NCBI RefSeq assembly: GCF_000006405.1
Contig: NW_003200547.1
Location: 16,449 to 69,421, forward strand
Direction: 5' to 3'
Source of the DNA: Perkinsus marinus ATCC 50983
Taxonomy: Eukaryota; Perkinsozoa; Perkinsida; Perkinsidae
DNA: 52,973 nucleotides
In this document: in pieces, positions 28,001 to 37,265 of the stretch
Layout of the letters: each line of letters starts with the position of its first letter
Position numbering within the stretch: the first letter of the stretch is position 1
Notes under the pieces: model-generated
Seen by the model: the letters and a program-made list of their open reading frames with translations, nothing else
Told to the model about the DNA's origin: nothing
The model's database searches: none
Made by a program: the position numbers and the translations under genes

Positions 28001-29102
28001 CGTGCCTCATTGGTGCGTGAGAAGAGGATTCAGCCCAGCTCTGTCGAAGTGATATACACTGTAAGCAGCTGAGCTCCTTTTCCCTCAACGTCGATGAGAG
28101 TCGTCATCTGGCACATGTACCGACGGCTCGTCCGTTTTGAAAGAAATGGTGCTGAGCTAGGGCTGACTCGACAGCCTTCAGGGAACGTTCAAGTCACCGA
28201 GAAGAGCACTGATCTTCTCGGTCGCACTCATAGACGTTCTCACTACCTCTATCGAAGCGGAAAATGTTACGTTCCTCACGGATGACCTAATTCGAGGGTT
28301 CGGCATCGAGGTAGGCATGAAAGATCTCTTTNNNNNNNNNNNNNNNNNNNNNNNNNNNNNNNNNNNNNNNNNNNNNNNNNNNNNNNNNNNNNNNNNNNNN
28401 NNNNNNNNNNNNNNNNNNNNNNNNNNNNNNNAAGAGGAAACACTATGGTGGTCGATGCCCGCAGCTGATAACCGAAAAGGAACTAGTCTTCATGGTGGAG
28501 GTGACGATGATGGGTGAGTCGTGGGAAAACTCTCCGCCGTGTGCACTTATATCGCACCTCATCATGAGATACCCCGTTTTTAAAATGCGATGGAGTGATG
28601 TATTCATCACGCTTGGATATTGAATGGACCTTGGCGGTCGGAGTTGGCGAGATTTGTATTCGGCGGCGGAATCTCCTTGAAGATTCACGGAGCCGCGCCT
28701 CTCTCGCTACGTCCTGTCTTGCTCGAATAAGACTCGTTACGGTTAGTAAAATAGATTCCAAGCATGAAGATGAGAGCTCATATTTTGCACTGCTTTGTAA
28801 CTGAGATGCAATTCGCACCGAAACGGTTGAAGAACCCTGTTCGGAACTTTGAAGGTCTGTTCAGGATATTAGCTCTGGCCAGCACCAAATTCGGTATTGC
28901 ATTGTGCGCAGTGTTGGTTGTTCTGGCATGCGGTCTCACTGCTGCTCGTCTGCGTCTATGGAAGGATACTTCTGCTCATGAGGAAGAAGACGATGGAGAG
29001 GGAGGTGAAGAAGACATCACTGTTGTTGTTATTGAGGAGGATAATGAGGAAATCAAAAGTATCAAAGACCCTGATGATGTAACATACGCTTCACAACAGT
29101 AA
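16320..29102 (+). CDS. Modular type I membrane protein with nine DUF4215-type Cys modules
   Basis: I do not recognise a named orthologue. Phase-consistent exons: 16320-16466, 16659-16767, 16811-16946, 17292-17446, 17654-18334, 19071-, 19776-19854, 20023-20118, 20728-, 21614-21716, 22059-22282, 22883-22992, 23194-, 23861-24032, 24531-24763, 25103-25184, 25770-25961, 26530-26667, 27085-, 27878-28060, 28182-28310, then after a gap to 28513, and 28806-29102. Modules read CGDG..(E)xCD(D)G..DGC..C, for example [16 protein letters not shown]. Beta-like linkers lie between them. The end has one helix ([16 protein letters not shown]) and an acidic tail. The first ATG (16320) gives no clear signal peptide, so an upstream exon may be missing. 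The join near 27230 is unresolved. DUF4215 repeats are typical of extracellular proteins; a surface adhesion or receptor role is inference. Confidence 0.8.
17496..17640 (+). repeat. Repeat alpha, copy 2, inside an intron
   Basis: It fills most of the 207-bp intron 17447-17653. It runs from GGAATATATGAGCTAATTAT through ACGAATTCGGGTAGAAATGT to GTAGTTGACCATGCGCAT. Confidence 0.8.
18341..18715 (+). repeat. Repeat alpha, copy 3, split by a hairpin-rich insert
   Basis: The 5' part (GGAGAAATATATGTTTGTTT..) begins six bases after the donor gtgagc at 18335. The 3' part (about 18630-18715) ends in the typical GTAGTTTACTAAGTGCATAT. Between them lies about 230 bp rich in inverted repeats (18400-18627). 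Confidence 0.7.
18400..18627. repeat. Palindrome-rich insert within repeat alpha
   Basis: It holds a perfect 17-bp hairpin with a 3-nt loop (18400-18436), a perfect 13-bp hairpin with a 3-nt loop (18516-18544), and two interlocked inverted repeats (18558-18612). The insert is absent from all other alpha copies. Confidence 0.75.
18867..18987 (-). mobile_element. MITE-like repeat delta, short copy, ATT flanks
   Basis: A 121-bp element with inverted ends GGAGTTTCACTCG / CGGGCGAAACTCC, flanked on both sides by ATT (18864-18866 and 18988-18990). Inner phrases such as AAAACACTAGTG and GTGAAAAACGCGATAT match the longer copies. It lies in an intron of the DUF4215 gene, next to a TTG microsatellite. 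Confidence 0.7.
18998..19034 (+). repeat. (TTG)n microsatellite
   Basis: About 12 uninterrupted TTG units immediately downstream of the delta element, in an intron. A shorter interrupted TTG tract lies on its other side (18828-18855). Confidence 0.95.
19311..19475 (+). repeat. Repeat alpha, copy 4, inside an intron
   Basis: It shows TTTTCCTCAGCTGAGCTCAG, then AATTTCCTCATTGTCACCAA and CGTTGACCATGTGCAGAT. It lies in the intron that ends at 19775. Confidence 0.8.
19535..19740 (+). repeat. Repeat gamma, copy 2, inside an intron
   Basis: It is the partner of 15640-15855 and shares the same order of phrases, with scattered substitutions and small gaps. It lies just upstream of the exon starting at 19776. 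Confidence 0.7.
20258..20465 (+). mobile_element. MITE-like repeat delta, long copy 1
   Basis: It shares GAAAAACGCATGTAAGCAG, ATTCGCGAAG.ATTTTCAAT and CACATGGAGTAT.ACGC with 21797-22014. The 5' terminal repeat is eroded; the 3' end GGTGAAACTTC remains. Intronic. Confidence 0.7.
20842..21003 (+). repeat. Repeat alpha, copy 5, beginning at a splice donor
   Basis: It begins at gtgagaATATATGTTCGCTT, right at the candidate donor after the exon [15 protein letters not shown]. It ends at GTAGTTGACCATGTGCATAC. Confidence 0.75.
21797..22014 (+). mobile_element. MITE-like repeat delta, long copy 2
   Basis: A 218-bp element with inverted ends GGGGTTTCATTGG / GGGTGAAACTCC. Flanks are ATT and ACT, so the putative 3-bp target duplication is imperfect here. 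No coding capacity. It lies in the intron between 21716 and 22059. Confidence 0.7.
22445..22630 (+). repeat. Repeat beta, copy 2, inside an intron
   Basis: It begins TTATTTTCCGAGATTGATGA and ends CAAATTGACACGTATTGTAC. It is the partner of 15935-16118 and lies in the intron after the exon ending at 22282. Confidence 0.75.
24073..24520 (+). repeat. 12-bp minisatellite in a stopless 3n intron
   Basis: About 37 units of the pattern ACTGTATTAGTG, with a higher-order repeat of 132 bp (11 units; compare 24179 and 24311). It fills the intron 24033-24530, which runs from donor gtcagt to acceptor ctcttccag. The intron is 498 nt, a multiple of three, and the host reading frame stays open through it. 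Read through, it would encode Cys at every fourth residue ([13 protein letters not shown] type). Confidence 0.85.
28332..28431. other. Assembly gap, 100 N
   Basis: Exactly 100 N. It interrupts the DUF4215 gene after the exon ending at 28310, so at least one exon boundary is hidden. Confidence 1.
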
Positions 29103-29550
29103 CGATTTACAACATACTCCTCGCAACAGTATAATACTTCATAACGGCTGCGTTATTGCTGCCACTCACTGCTTTGGGTCCAGTCGGTCCGTCGGACCGG
29201 TGGGACTGCCCCACCACCCTATTGCATAGTATAGCTTCACCGGAAAGGTGTGGTGGGCAGGTTCCAATGATTGTGATACAAGGGACTCCCACATCACAAC
29301 CTGCCAATCCTTCGGCAGAATCGTCCAATGTAAAACACTCCACGACTAAATTAGAAAAGGGTGAGGGCATTCCCCCTTCCGAGAGATGTTCCAGGCCTGC
29401 AATCTTCAGCGACCAAACAGCGAGGATGGAGCAAGAGCAGTATAATCTTCCGTTTGTCTCGGAAGCGAGATAATCAACCATCACTAGAGCTGAACTCATC
29501 ATGACGTATATATACTGTGGAAGGTAGATACCATTCCGCTTCAAACATAT
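29103..29550. other. Intergenic stretch downstream of the membrane protein gene
   Basis: A 105-codon open frame runs at 29156-29473 on the plus strand but has no family signature or splice support. A GC-rich inverted stretch lies around 29180-29215. Otherwise nothing recognisable. Confidence 0.4.
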
Positions 29551-30351
29551 ATGAGCTGTAAGCCCGCCGCATATGCATGCAAATGCAGCCCTACCAAAGT
29601 TTCCCTAAAGGATACCAGCTTGAGCGGGGGATCACTCGAGAGGATAGCAGACGAGCTCATGGCCTTTCATACCAGTAGCAACTTCGCCAAGCCCTGGGCA
29701 GAAGCTTTTCATAGAGAGACCGAGGAGCTGAGAATAGCACAACAAAGAATAGTCACGATCGAAGTGAATATGCAAGGCAACGGGCCATTCACGGTCACTC
29801 CTTCAGAATGAAATGCGGGGCCCTGTCACTAGAGCTAGTCATCGCTCGCTGACGCGTGCTTGCTTGACGCTGGACAGGGCTAAGAAGAAACTCGAAGAGC
29901 GTACATCGAATGCGAGGGGGTTCGGCAATAGAGAGAGTGCATTCTGCAGTGTCTCACTCAATTGCGTCTGTAGATTCGTCTCAAAGCTCCCCTTCCCATT
30001 GAAGCGTCTTCCCCTCAATCCCGTATGGCTGCACACGGTCAGTCGATTCGGGATGGTATGCTGGTGAAGATGACAAGCGAGCTTGAAGCATTGCGTGACG
30101 AACTATTCGAGGAACTCCAAGAGTGCATCATACGGGATAAAACCAGACGGTGCTCGCGATGCGCTCACAATGATGAGGACTATGCCTCGAGGAGTTCTCA
30201 CGGGGGAGCAATGCCGCCTTGGAAGGGATATCTAGATATAGATTCGAGTGAAGAAGAATTTGATATAGATAAGCGACAGGCCCCATCGTTGTTGGGAGGA
30301 ATCTCGTGCACTGAGGAGGTCACGGCTCTAAATTTTAGAGCCAGGTTGTAA
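29551..30351 (+). CDS. Hypothetical protein, coiled-coil-like, uncertain exons
   Basis: Unrecognised. The first frame starts at ATG 29551 and stays open to 29811 (MSCKPAAYACKC...), with a Glu/Arg-rich helix-like segment (AFHRETEELRIAQQR). A second, likely exon follows an acceptor at about 29972 and runs to the stop at 30351. It contains a helical SELEALRDELFEELQE segment, a CSRC pair and an acidic DIDSSEEEFDID stretch. The intron between them was not resolved. Another open stretch, 30385-30516, ends in a plausible donor (ATG|gtaagg) and may belong to the same or a next gene. Confidence 0.35.
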
Positions 30352-30390
30352 ACCATTGTGATTCTTTTAGAGTCTAAAAGAATCACGATG
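30324..30390. repeat. Two adjacent inverted repeats
   Basis: A near-perfect palindrome GGCTCTAAATTTTAGAGCC (30324-30342) is followed by a hairpin with arms GTGATTCTTTTA / TAAAAGAATCAC (about 30358-30386). They lie at the end of the hypothetical gene and could be a 3'-end structure or template-switch products. Confidence 0.6.
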
Positions 30391-30549
30391 GATGGCGGAC
30401 CTGAGAATGCGCAATTGCCTCGGAGTACAGGATCGACGAAGACCTTCTCGACAGCAACTCAGTCAGCAGTCATGAGATCAGATAGAGAGCATCAAGTTAC
30501 CGAGAGAGTAGATATGGTAAGGTCGTTGGCCTGTGTCACAACGTGCTGA

Positions 30550-31375
30550 ACTTCGGTTACTGAGGCTAATGTGTCACCGAGAATATACACATCTATGAAT
30601 AGAATTGAGCTCTGTGTGGGAACATAATAGAAAGTTCATTCATCCGTTGATTCCGTGTCACATGTTGTTTCTATGTTGTAGTCCCATCGTCATTTCCACT
30701 GCGTCCTCGGGGTTCAGAAGACTTCCGTCAATCTACTGATTCCTTCTTGCATAAGGGGCGGGAGTCTCTGATCAGCAGTGATGAATTATGTATCGTTGTA
30801 TCCACCAGAGCCTTGAGTTAGGCCTGTCAATATTCGGGATGTACAAAAGGCTTCAGGCATTGATAGCGTTTATCGGATAAACTTTATCCGTTACCTAGTC
30901 AATGCCGGCGATCGCCAAGGCTGCAATGCAAAATGAGAAAGTACCTGTCCACTCCGTGAATCGATTCTATGATCCACACACGATTTGAGAACTCGAAGTT
31001 AGAATCCAATTATAGAGACTTATCCAGTTATTGGGTATGCTGATCATCTGCCGTCAACTTGACGGCGTCAAATATCCTTTTCCGATGAGTCAGCGTTTGG
31101 CCTAGCGTTCCTTCCTCAAGGCCACCTTAGTTATACTGCAGGACCACTAAATAACACAAAGCGCAGATAAGCAACACTCCAATTTCGACTGGTCACCGAA
31201 TTGTGAAATGCCACATAGAATACATAATCGATGAACATAGAAGAACCATTGTCACGATAATCGTCGTCGGCGAATGGAGTACAGCTTATCACGAAGACCT
31301 CCGCGGTAGAAGCTCACTAATAACCTAAAGAGGGGCCACGTTAGGAGGCTCCCTTGTCCTCGGGTAGATGATTCT
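30550..31375. other. Region without a recognisable gene
   Basis: A weak exon may start after ttgtag near 30681 and run to about 30773. From there to 31375 all frames are short and no known motif is visible. Confidence 0.4.
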
Positions 31376-31428
31376 CGAAAATTTCCGTATTGTCACAGAC
31401 ACATGTAGTTGACTATGTGTGTCTATTC
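31376..31428 (+). repeat. Repeat alpha, copy 6 (3' end only)
   Basis: Only the end is present: AAATTTCCGTATTGTCACAG .. CATGTAGTTGACTATGTGTG. It stops exactly where duplication A begins. Confidence 0.65.
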
Positions 31429-31771
31429 CCACTCTGAATAGAAACAAGATCGACTAGTCTTACAAACGATCGAGCTCTGCGAACAGCTTGATCGAAGTAA
31501 AATCCCGGCTTGAATTGCGTAACATTGTCACGAATCGATAAGCCAGAAAGGTGATATTGCTATCGAGCGCCCCTCCACTAGGAAGGGCTGCCCGAAAAGG
31601 CTTGTGTGAAACGCGTGGATAGAAGAGGACAATGGAGCATATGGTGCATCATCCGAGAATAAAAAAGGTTCTCGTTCTTGGACGACGCCATCATGGGCGC
31701 CGAAGTCGATGCTCGACGGTCGATCCTCGACCCGATGATGATGAATACCTCTCAAAAAAGTAATTGAGGCT

Positions 31772-31806
31772 CTCCAAGAGCCGCTCCAAGAGCGGCGCTC
31801 TTGGAG
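31772..31806. repeat. Hairpin-forming insertion, copy A only
   Basis: Two copies of CTCCAAGAGC (31772-31781 and 31784-31793) precede their reverse complement GCTCTTGGAG (31797-31806). Copy B has only GCTCTTGGAG at the same place (about 37072-37081). Confidence 0.85.
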
Positions 31807-32116
31807 GATCCACACCAAGCCGTGATTACCTTGCTCGGTTTTGGCCAGTTCGTTCCCTATAACCAGACTAGGGGTCTGGGACTGCTTTCGGGCAAGCAGG
31901 TATATCCTTTCGAGACCTATTGCAAGGGTTGGGTATTCCACGGGGAGGGGAATGAACTGAGTCTTTATGGCGGAAGGTCCAGTGCTCTTCTCGTCTGAGC
32001 CAACTGGCTTCCCCTTTGACTTTCATGCTCCCCAGCTACGTCACATGTGCCACAATAATTGTGGCACAATTTCCAGGAGGGTTTAGGGATGTTGCCTGGC
32101 CAAGCATAGCAACCTA

Positions 32117-32335
32117 ATGGCCTGGAAAACCATTGACCTGGCTGAGGAGGGCAATAAGGTGGAGGAGCAGAAGATGGCTACCGCCTTAGGTCGATGGTTA
32201 TCAGAATGCAACAAGATACTTGCGGGCAAAGATACTTCAAAGATACTCCGGAGATTTTTTGCAGGTGGTGTGATTTCGCGCCTACGAGCCGTCAAACATG
32301 GTCTGACTTCCTTGCCAAGAGCGTATGCTATATGA
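32117..32335 (+). pseudogene. Remnant or short ORF, copy A of the 37407 reading frame
   Basis: It begins MAWKTIDLAEEGNKVEEQK and is the counterpart of the 92-codon frame in copy B, but the two diverge after about 38 codons and this copy ends early. The family is unrecognised. Confidence 0.3.
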
Positions 32336-32374
32336 TCAGCTTGAAGGAGTCGAGCTGATTGGTCTGCGTGACAG

Positions 32375-32572
32375 GTGGGGCGTGATAAACTCCTGAGGGC
32401 CCTGTCGGCCTATCCCTATTTCAAGAATGAAGTCGCGGAAGCTCAAGTCAGAACCGCGTTTGGCTGTTTACGAAATTCTGATCACAATAAGGATGTAAAG
32501 TTCAATCAAAGGGCCTGTAATTTACTTCCCCAATATCTACTCAGATCAGCTCTGATCCTTGAAATGCGATGA
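32375..32572 (+). other. Conserved open frame, copy A (GRDKLLRAL..)
   Basis: An open stretch of about 65 codons (GRDKLLRALSAYPYFKNEVA...) preserved in all three duplications (37689-37874, 44680-44865). It has no ATG at the front and may be an exon after tgacag or a fragment of an older gene. It lies downstream of the secreted gene on the opposite strand. Function unknown. Confidence 0.35.
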
Positions 32573-32777
32573 AATGATCACCCTGAGGGTATTTTCGCAT
32601 CTCGTTCGAGAATCGTTAGCTAAAGCTTGGAGAAAAAGGCCTCTAATCGGCCGAAATTGAGACCAATGTTGCCAAGATAAGCCATCACAGATGGCCAACC
32701 TCCGAAACATTCGGAAAAAAGGTATCAAGTTATGTACAACAGGAATGATGGGCCCATGGGGTGAAATAATAACGATT

Positions 32778-32835
32778 AATAAAGATGTTAACTTAACATC
32801 TTTATTAGTTCGTCTTAACATTGTTAAGATGAACT
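32778..32835. repeat. Double hairpin, copy A only, beyond the 3' end of the secreted gene
   Basis: A perfect 14-bp inverted repeat with a 1-nt loop (32778-32806, AATAAAGATGTTAA arms) is followed directly by a 13-bp inverted repeat with one G:T-type mismatch (32807-32835). Copies B and C lack both at the matching site. It lies about 40-100 bp past the stop codon, so it would be in the 3' UTR. Confidence 0.85.
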
Positions 32836-32875
32836 AGTAGCTGTGCTAGTAAAAAGTAGAAGAAAAAACTACAGC

Positions 32876-34510
32876 TCATATAGTTACAGGGCCAACGTCG
32901 TAGAGCTGCCAACGATGGTCCCAATGCTTCTTTAACTTCCAAACGCCGGCCCAAGCATGGAAATTGACACCCGAAAGGAAATGCCACTTATTATATGCGT
33001 GATCGACAGTGTTGGCCTTGATATCGAGGCTCACGGCGGCGTATGCCACTCTAGCACTCACAGAGGTACCAATAACACCGTATGCAGTGAGGTCGTCCTT
33101 GGGGGCAGCAGTGCAATTAATCTTGGCGTTGATGTCCCAGTTTATGACGTCACCAGCATAAGGTACGTGGACAATGAAGTGGACGGTGATTGCAATCTCT
33201 CCTTCGAACCCACCATCTACCCTCTTCTTAGCCGGCAATTTACCGGTCATGCATACGGATATCGCGAGGTGAACTCCGTCGGATTGACCGTACTGGAAGA
33301 CCAGCGCGCATCCACCCGCATCGATGGTAAGACTCAATATGCTCCCCTCGTCCTTCTTCAGGGTAACGCCAATAGATAGATGGGCGTCTTTGGTAGCATC
33401 ATGAATGTCTAGGATATTCACTTTGGCTCCCAGGGTTATAGATGGGTCTAAAGAAGCGTCCAGAGAGACAGAGATGCAGTACTTCTTCTCTTGCTTCCCA
33501 CCAGCTGCGACACAACCCTTAGGGTACTCGAACTTGACAACTTCCGCCAGAGCACGGTGAGTTGTTGCATGGAAATACTTGTCGGCAGCTGAGCCCTTCT
33601 CGATGGTGAAGTAGCTGATACCCTTGAAGCCTTCAAAAGACCTCAGTCTACGTTTACTCATCCAATCAAGATCACGGTCCTCAGAGAAAAACTGACGGGT
33701 CTTCTCGGAAACGAATGGAGCATAAATCATGTCAACATCGACATGAGGGGCCTCCATATCATCTCCAGCGGTTAGACGACGATCACCATCAATTTGATAG
33801 TTGTCATACACAGTCTGCATGGCCCCAGCGACTGTTAGATCATCTTTGAGAGGCTCGATCTTATCAAAAACCGACTCTTGGAAAACCCGGGAGTTCGAGA
33901 AGGTGTTGACAGCAAAAAGCTTATTCGGTTTCTCGTTGTTCTTCTCAGTGTATAGGATCCAAGCATCAGGGGCAAGACCGGCTTGGTAAATAGCAGTATA
34001 GTTAGCGCCGGTAATAGGATCTATATCCCGGGGTGCGTACAGTATCCACTTATCCAACGAAGCATCATCGGACTTTTGAGGAACCCACCCTCCGTCGGCC
34101 AGAGTCCCACCAATGGTAGTCTCCTCGAGGGTGTCCTCAGCCGCTTCCACAATGGATACAATGGAAGATTGGCGGTTGAAGAGCTTCTTGACAACTTGGT
34201 GATCGGGGGATTTGATCGACATAAGGAAGGTGTAGGGAAGGGCAGGAGAGGCTTGAACCGACAATTGGCCGTCTTTAGCGATGATCACATCCTCCCTGGT
34301 AGTATGAACACCATTCTCCATACCAGGCAAGGTGAGCCCGGAGGTTCCTTCAGCCAAAGAGATACCGCACGGAGCCGGGTTGCCATTAGCGTCGACGAGG
34401 CCGAGATTACAGTACTTCTTGGTAGTAATGTGCATACGCACATTTCCCTCGCCGAAACCAGCTTGAACGCCTATCAAAGGCAGGATCAAACAGGAGACTT
34501 TGGACAACAT
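32876..34510 (-). CDS. Secreted protein, copy A (544 aa)
   Basis: A single intronless frame. The N-terminus MLSKVSCLILPLIGVQAG is a signal peptide with likely cleavage after about residue 17; no other membrane segment is seen. Seven Cys lie outside the signal, mostly in the C-terminal part, and N-glycosylation sites stand at N170 (NYT) and N465 (NCT). The C-terminal 220 residues are rich in beta-type alternation. I know no function; it resembles a lineage-specific secreted family, which in a parasite would suggest a host-interface role (inference). Copies B and C share nine residue changes against A, such as T131A, K146E, N191S, F199L, P220S, K286E, F292S, D459A and L526F. A is therefore the most divergent of the three, at least here. 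Confidence 0.9.
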   Translation of the reverse strand: MLSKVSCLILPLIGVQAGFGEGNVRMHITTKKYCNLGLVDANGNPAPCGISLAEGTSGLTLPGMENGVHTTREDVIIAKDGQLSVQASPALPYTFLMSIKSPDHQVVKKLFNRQSSIVSIVEAAEDTLEETTIGGTLADGGWVPQKSDDASLDKWILYAPRDIDPITGANYTAIYQAGLAPDAWILYTEKNNEKPNKLFAVNTFSNSRVFQESVFDKIEPLKDDLTVAGAMQTVYDNYQIDGDRRLTAGDDMEAPHVDVDMIYAPFVSEKTRQFFSEDRDLDWMSKRRLRSFEGFKGISYFTIEKGSAADKYFHATTHRALAEVVKFEYPKGCVAAGGKQEKKYCISVSLDASLDPSITLGAKVNILDIHDATKDAHLSIGVTLKKDEGSILSLTIDAGGCALVFQYGQSDGVHLAISVCMTGKLPAKKRVDGGFEGEIAITVHFIVHVPYAGDVINWDINAKINCTAAPKDDLTAYGVIGTSVSARVAYAAVSLDIKANTVDHAYNKWHFLSGVNFHAWAGVWKLKKHWDHRWQLYDVGPVTI

Positions 34511-35196
34511 GGTGAGGGGAATACGAACACGAACTATGGTATCTCTTGACTCAAGGTCGAATCTAACCAGGGCTTACTCAAGGGCATGACTATGTACTTA
34601 CTCGAGTGGCACTACGGTATCCGAAGAAAATTCTTCGTTAATGGACCCTCCGAAGCTTACTTCCGAACAGGACACACGTGCTAAGCGTTTTCACGCACAC
34701 AATATTCACGCGGACTATTCATGGGAGGAGGGACTGGGTAAAACCCTAGGTTTAACAACCGCGAAAGTAGAACATTAACACTAACATGACAAATATGTGG
34801 CTAAGGTATGATATTCGGGTCAACCGAATTGGATGTGAGAGTGAATCGACGTCAGCCTCAACTTGACGCCTCCCTGCAGCGACTGTCTCTCAGGGACAGG
34901 AAGTTTCTATGTCGAGGGCCTCGAGTCGAGCTCCCCTTCTGAAGGGGCCCTTCAGACTGAAGGGCCATCAGTATTGAGTAGTTTGTTGTCGTCCTACACT
35001 GTGAGTAACCGATGCCCGCCATCGTGCACTGTATGGGCAATCAATGTTATAAGTCATGAATGATAACCTATAACATTGATTGCGCTACAATTGCGCTGTT
35101 GCCTAACTGCGCAACATCTATGGCATACAGGTGGCACACTATGTGCCACTTTTATGCGTAGATGTCAAGTTTTATCAAGGACAACAGGTCCCACCC

Positions 35197-35710
35197 ACGC
35201 CTCGTGCTCAACTAGTCGACGGCAATGGCTCCGATACATCATCATATGAGCCTATAACAACGAGCTTCGCTACGTGAATTTGTGCTATATGTAAATCGAC
35301 TCCGTTCGGCCATTGTCAGCTACCTTTTTTTTGTCGTCCGCCTGTGCGGCCCTGCCTGTGCGGAATACAGTAGACAGTATAAGGCGAGCGCGAGAGCCTT
35401 ATCCGTAGCTAAAGTGTGCATGCGTCAAACGATGATCGTTTAACGATCGATTGCATTCAGAGTCTTTCGAGGGATTCTTTTGAGGATTACTGTTGGCACC
35501 CCTGCCAGCCTTGTCGACCGCAGCTAAGTATTATCCTATACCCGTATCTACCTTTGGGATTGTGTTGCCAGAGTCACTAGAATCGACTACCTATAGTATC
35601 AATCGACGACCCGATCACGACTTCGAGTGGATCCGTCCACATCTTTTCTGGTAGCAGCTCCTTGTTAACTTATTGTGGCTTATTGGTACTGGTACGATGG
35701 TTAATGGTTC
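35197..35710. other. Spacer between duplications A and B
   Basis: No gene seen. It contains a T8 run, a hairpin-like ACGATGATCGTTTAACGATCG segment and short direct repeats such as CCTGTGCGG. Copy A may extend into it, but B's matching part is in the gap. Confidence 0.5.
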
Positions 35711-35739
35711 TCCACTCTGAATAGAAACAAGATCGACTA

Positions 35740-36756
35740 CACCTTTTCCCGTGCAAGTTTGACAAGTGAGCGGACAAGAATGACAATGTCACTATCAAGA
35801 GTGACAATGAGAATCCAAGTATGTCACAATTCAATTCTGTTACAATCAAGTTTGACTTTGAGAATTCAAGTATGTCATAATCGAGATATGTTACAATCAA
35901 GATTGACAATAAAAATCCAAGTTTGTCACTTTTCTATTTTGTAGCAACCAAGATTGACAATGAGAATTCATGTTTGACACCGGCAAAATATATTACAATC
36001 AAGAATGACAATATTCCACACGAGTTTGACAATACGCACACAAGTTTGACAATACACGTCCAAGTTTGACACTTCGACTCGATATGTTGACATACGGTTT
36101 AAACTGATTGCCCACTTGAAAAATCACACGCATTACATAGTAAGGAGGCTCCCGAGTCATCGAGAGCTCTATGTAAACTTGAGATGACATCGAAAGAATT
36201 CAAAAAGCCACCCCTTGACTCCCTTTGTTCCCAAGTATCCGACAGCCTATACACGGCTCCTATCTTGTCAGTGGTAAGCTTTTACATAGCATCATCACAC
36301 ATTCCTCGCAGCATATCTTCCCGGTACGGGTATAAGAACATGTGTTGCTCTTCAGCTCTACGCCTATCTGTTATCGGGTCCCTCTCACTCAGCTTCTCCT
36401 TGATATAGGCTTTGATCACTTCAATGTCAAACTTGGATGTGTATTGTCAAACTTGTGTGCGTATTGTCAAACTCGTGTGGAATATTGTCATTCTTGATTG
36501 TAATATATTCTGCCAGTGTCAAACATGAATTCTCACTGTCAAACTTGGTTGCTACAAAATATAAAAGTGACAAACTTGGATTCTCATTGTCAATCTTGAT
36601 TGCAACAAATTTCGATTGTGACAAACTTGGATTCTCATTGTCAATGTTGGTTGTTACAAGATAGAAAAGTGACAAACTTGGATTCTCATTGTCACTCTTG
36701 ATGATAACATTGTCATTCTTGTCTGCTCACTTGTCAAACTTGCACGGGAAAAGGTG
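35740..36756. mobile_element. Fold-back DNA transposon, TA target site, non-autonomous
   Basis: A 1,017-bp element with terminal inverted repeats of about 335 bp, starting CACCTTTTCCCGTGCAAG and ending in the reverse complement. TA flanks both ends (35738-35739 and 36757-36758). Copy A has the uninterrupted site GATCGACTAGTCTTAC. The arms are made of many AAGTTTGACAATG-like subunits. The central 350 bp differs from the arms and, on the minus strand, reads as protein-like (KAYIKEKLSERDPITD). No transposase is encoded, so it must have been moved by one elsewhere. TA target choice fits the Tc1/mariner superfamily, but other TA-using families are possible. Confidence 0.9.
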
Positions 36757-37265
36757 TAGTCTTACAAACGATCGAGCTCTGCGAACAGCTTGATCGAAGT
36801 AAAATCCCGGCTTGAATTGCGTAACATTGTCCCGAATCGATAAGCCAGAAAGGTGATATTGCTATCGAGCGCCCCTCCACTAGGAAGGGCTGCCCGAAAA
36901 AGGCTTGTGTGAAACGCGTGGATGGAAGAGGACGATAGAGCATATGGTGCATCATCCGATAATAAAAAAGGTTCTCGTTCTTGGACGACGCCACCATGGG
37001 CGCCGAAGTCGATGCTCGACGGTCGATCCTCGACGCGATGATGATGAATACCTCTCAAAAAAGTCATTTGGGCTCTTGGAGGATCCACACCCAGCCGTGA
37101 TTACCTTGCTCGGTTTTGGCCAGTTCGTTCCCTATAGCCAGACTGGGGGTCTGGGACTGCTTTCGGGCAAGCAGGTATATCCTTTCGAGACCTATTGCAA
37201 GGGTTGGGGTATTCCACGGGGAGGGGAATGAACGGAATCTTCATGGCGGAAGGTCCAGTGCTGTT

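Larger units (their letters stand above)
31430..35196. repeat. Segmental duplication copy A
   Basis: From CTCTGAATAGAAACAAGATC to TATCAAGGACAACAG it matches copy B (35711-40477) along its length, with small indels and the B-only transposon. It carries the secreted gene at 32876-34510. Its right boundary cannot be defined because B runs into a gap. Confidence 0.9.

Noticed and set aside
33983-34549. Long plus-strand ORF opposite the secreted gene (also at 39268 and 46232)
   Set aside because: A shadow of the minus-strand gene; its openness follows from the codon use of the real frame, and the minus frame has a signal peptide and full-length conservation.
35470-35710. Possible long terminal repeat with primer-binding-like bases
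   Set aside because: No paired repeat, no matching primer-binding site and no associated coding region were found, so no LTR element is claimed.
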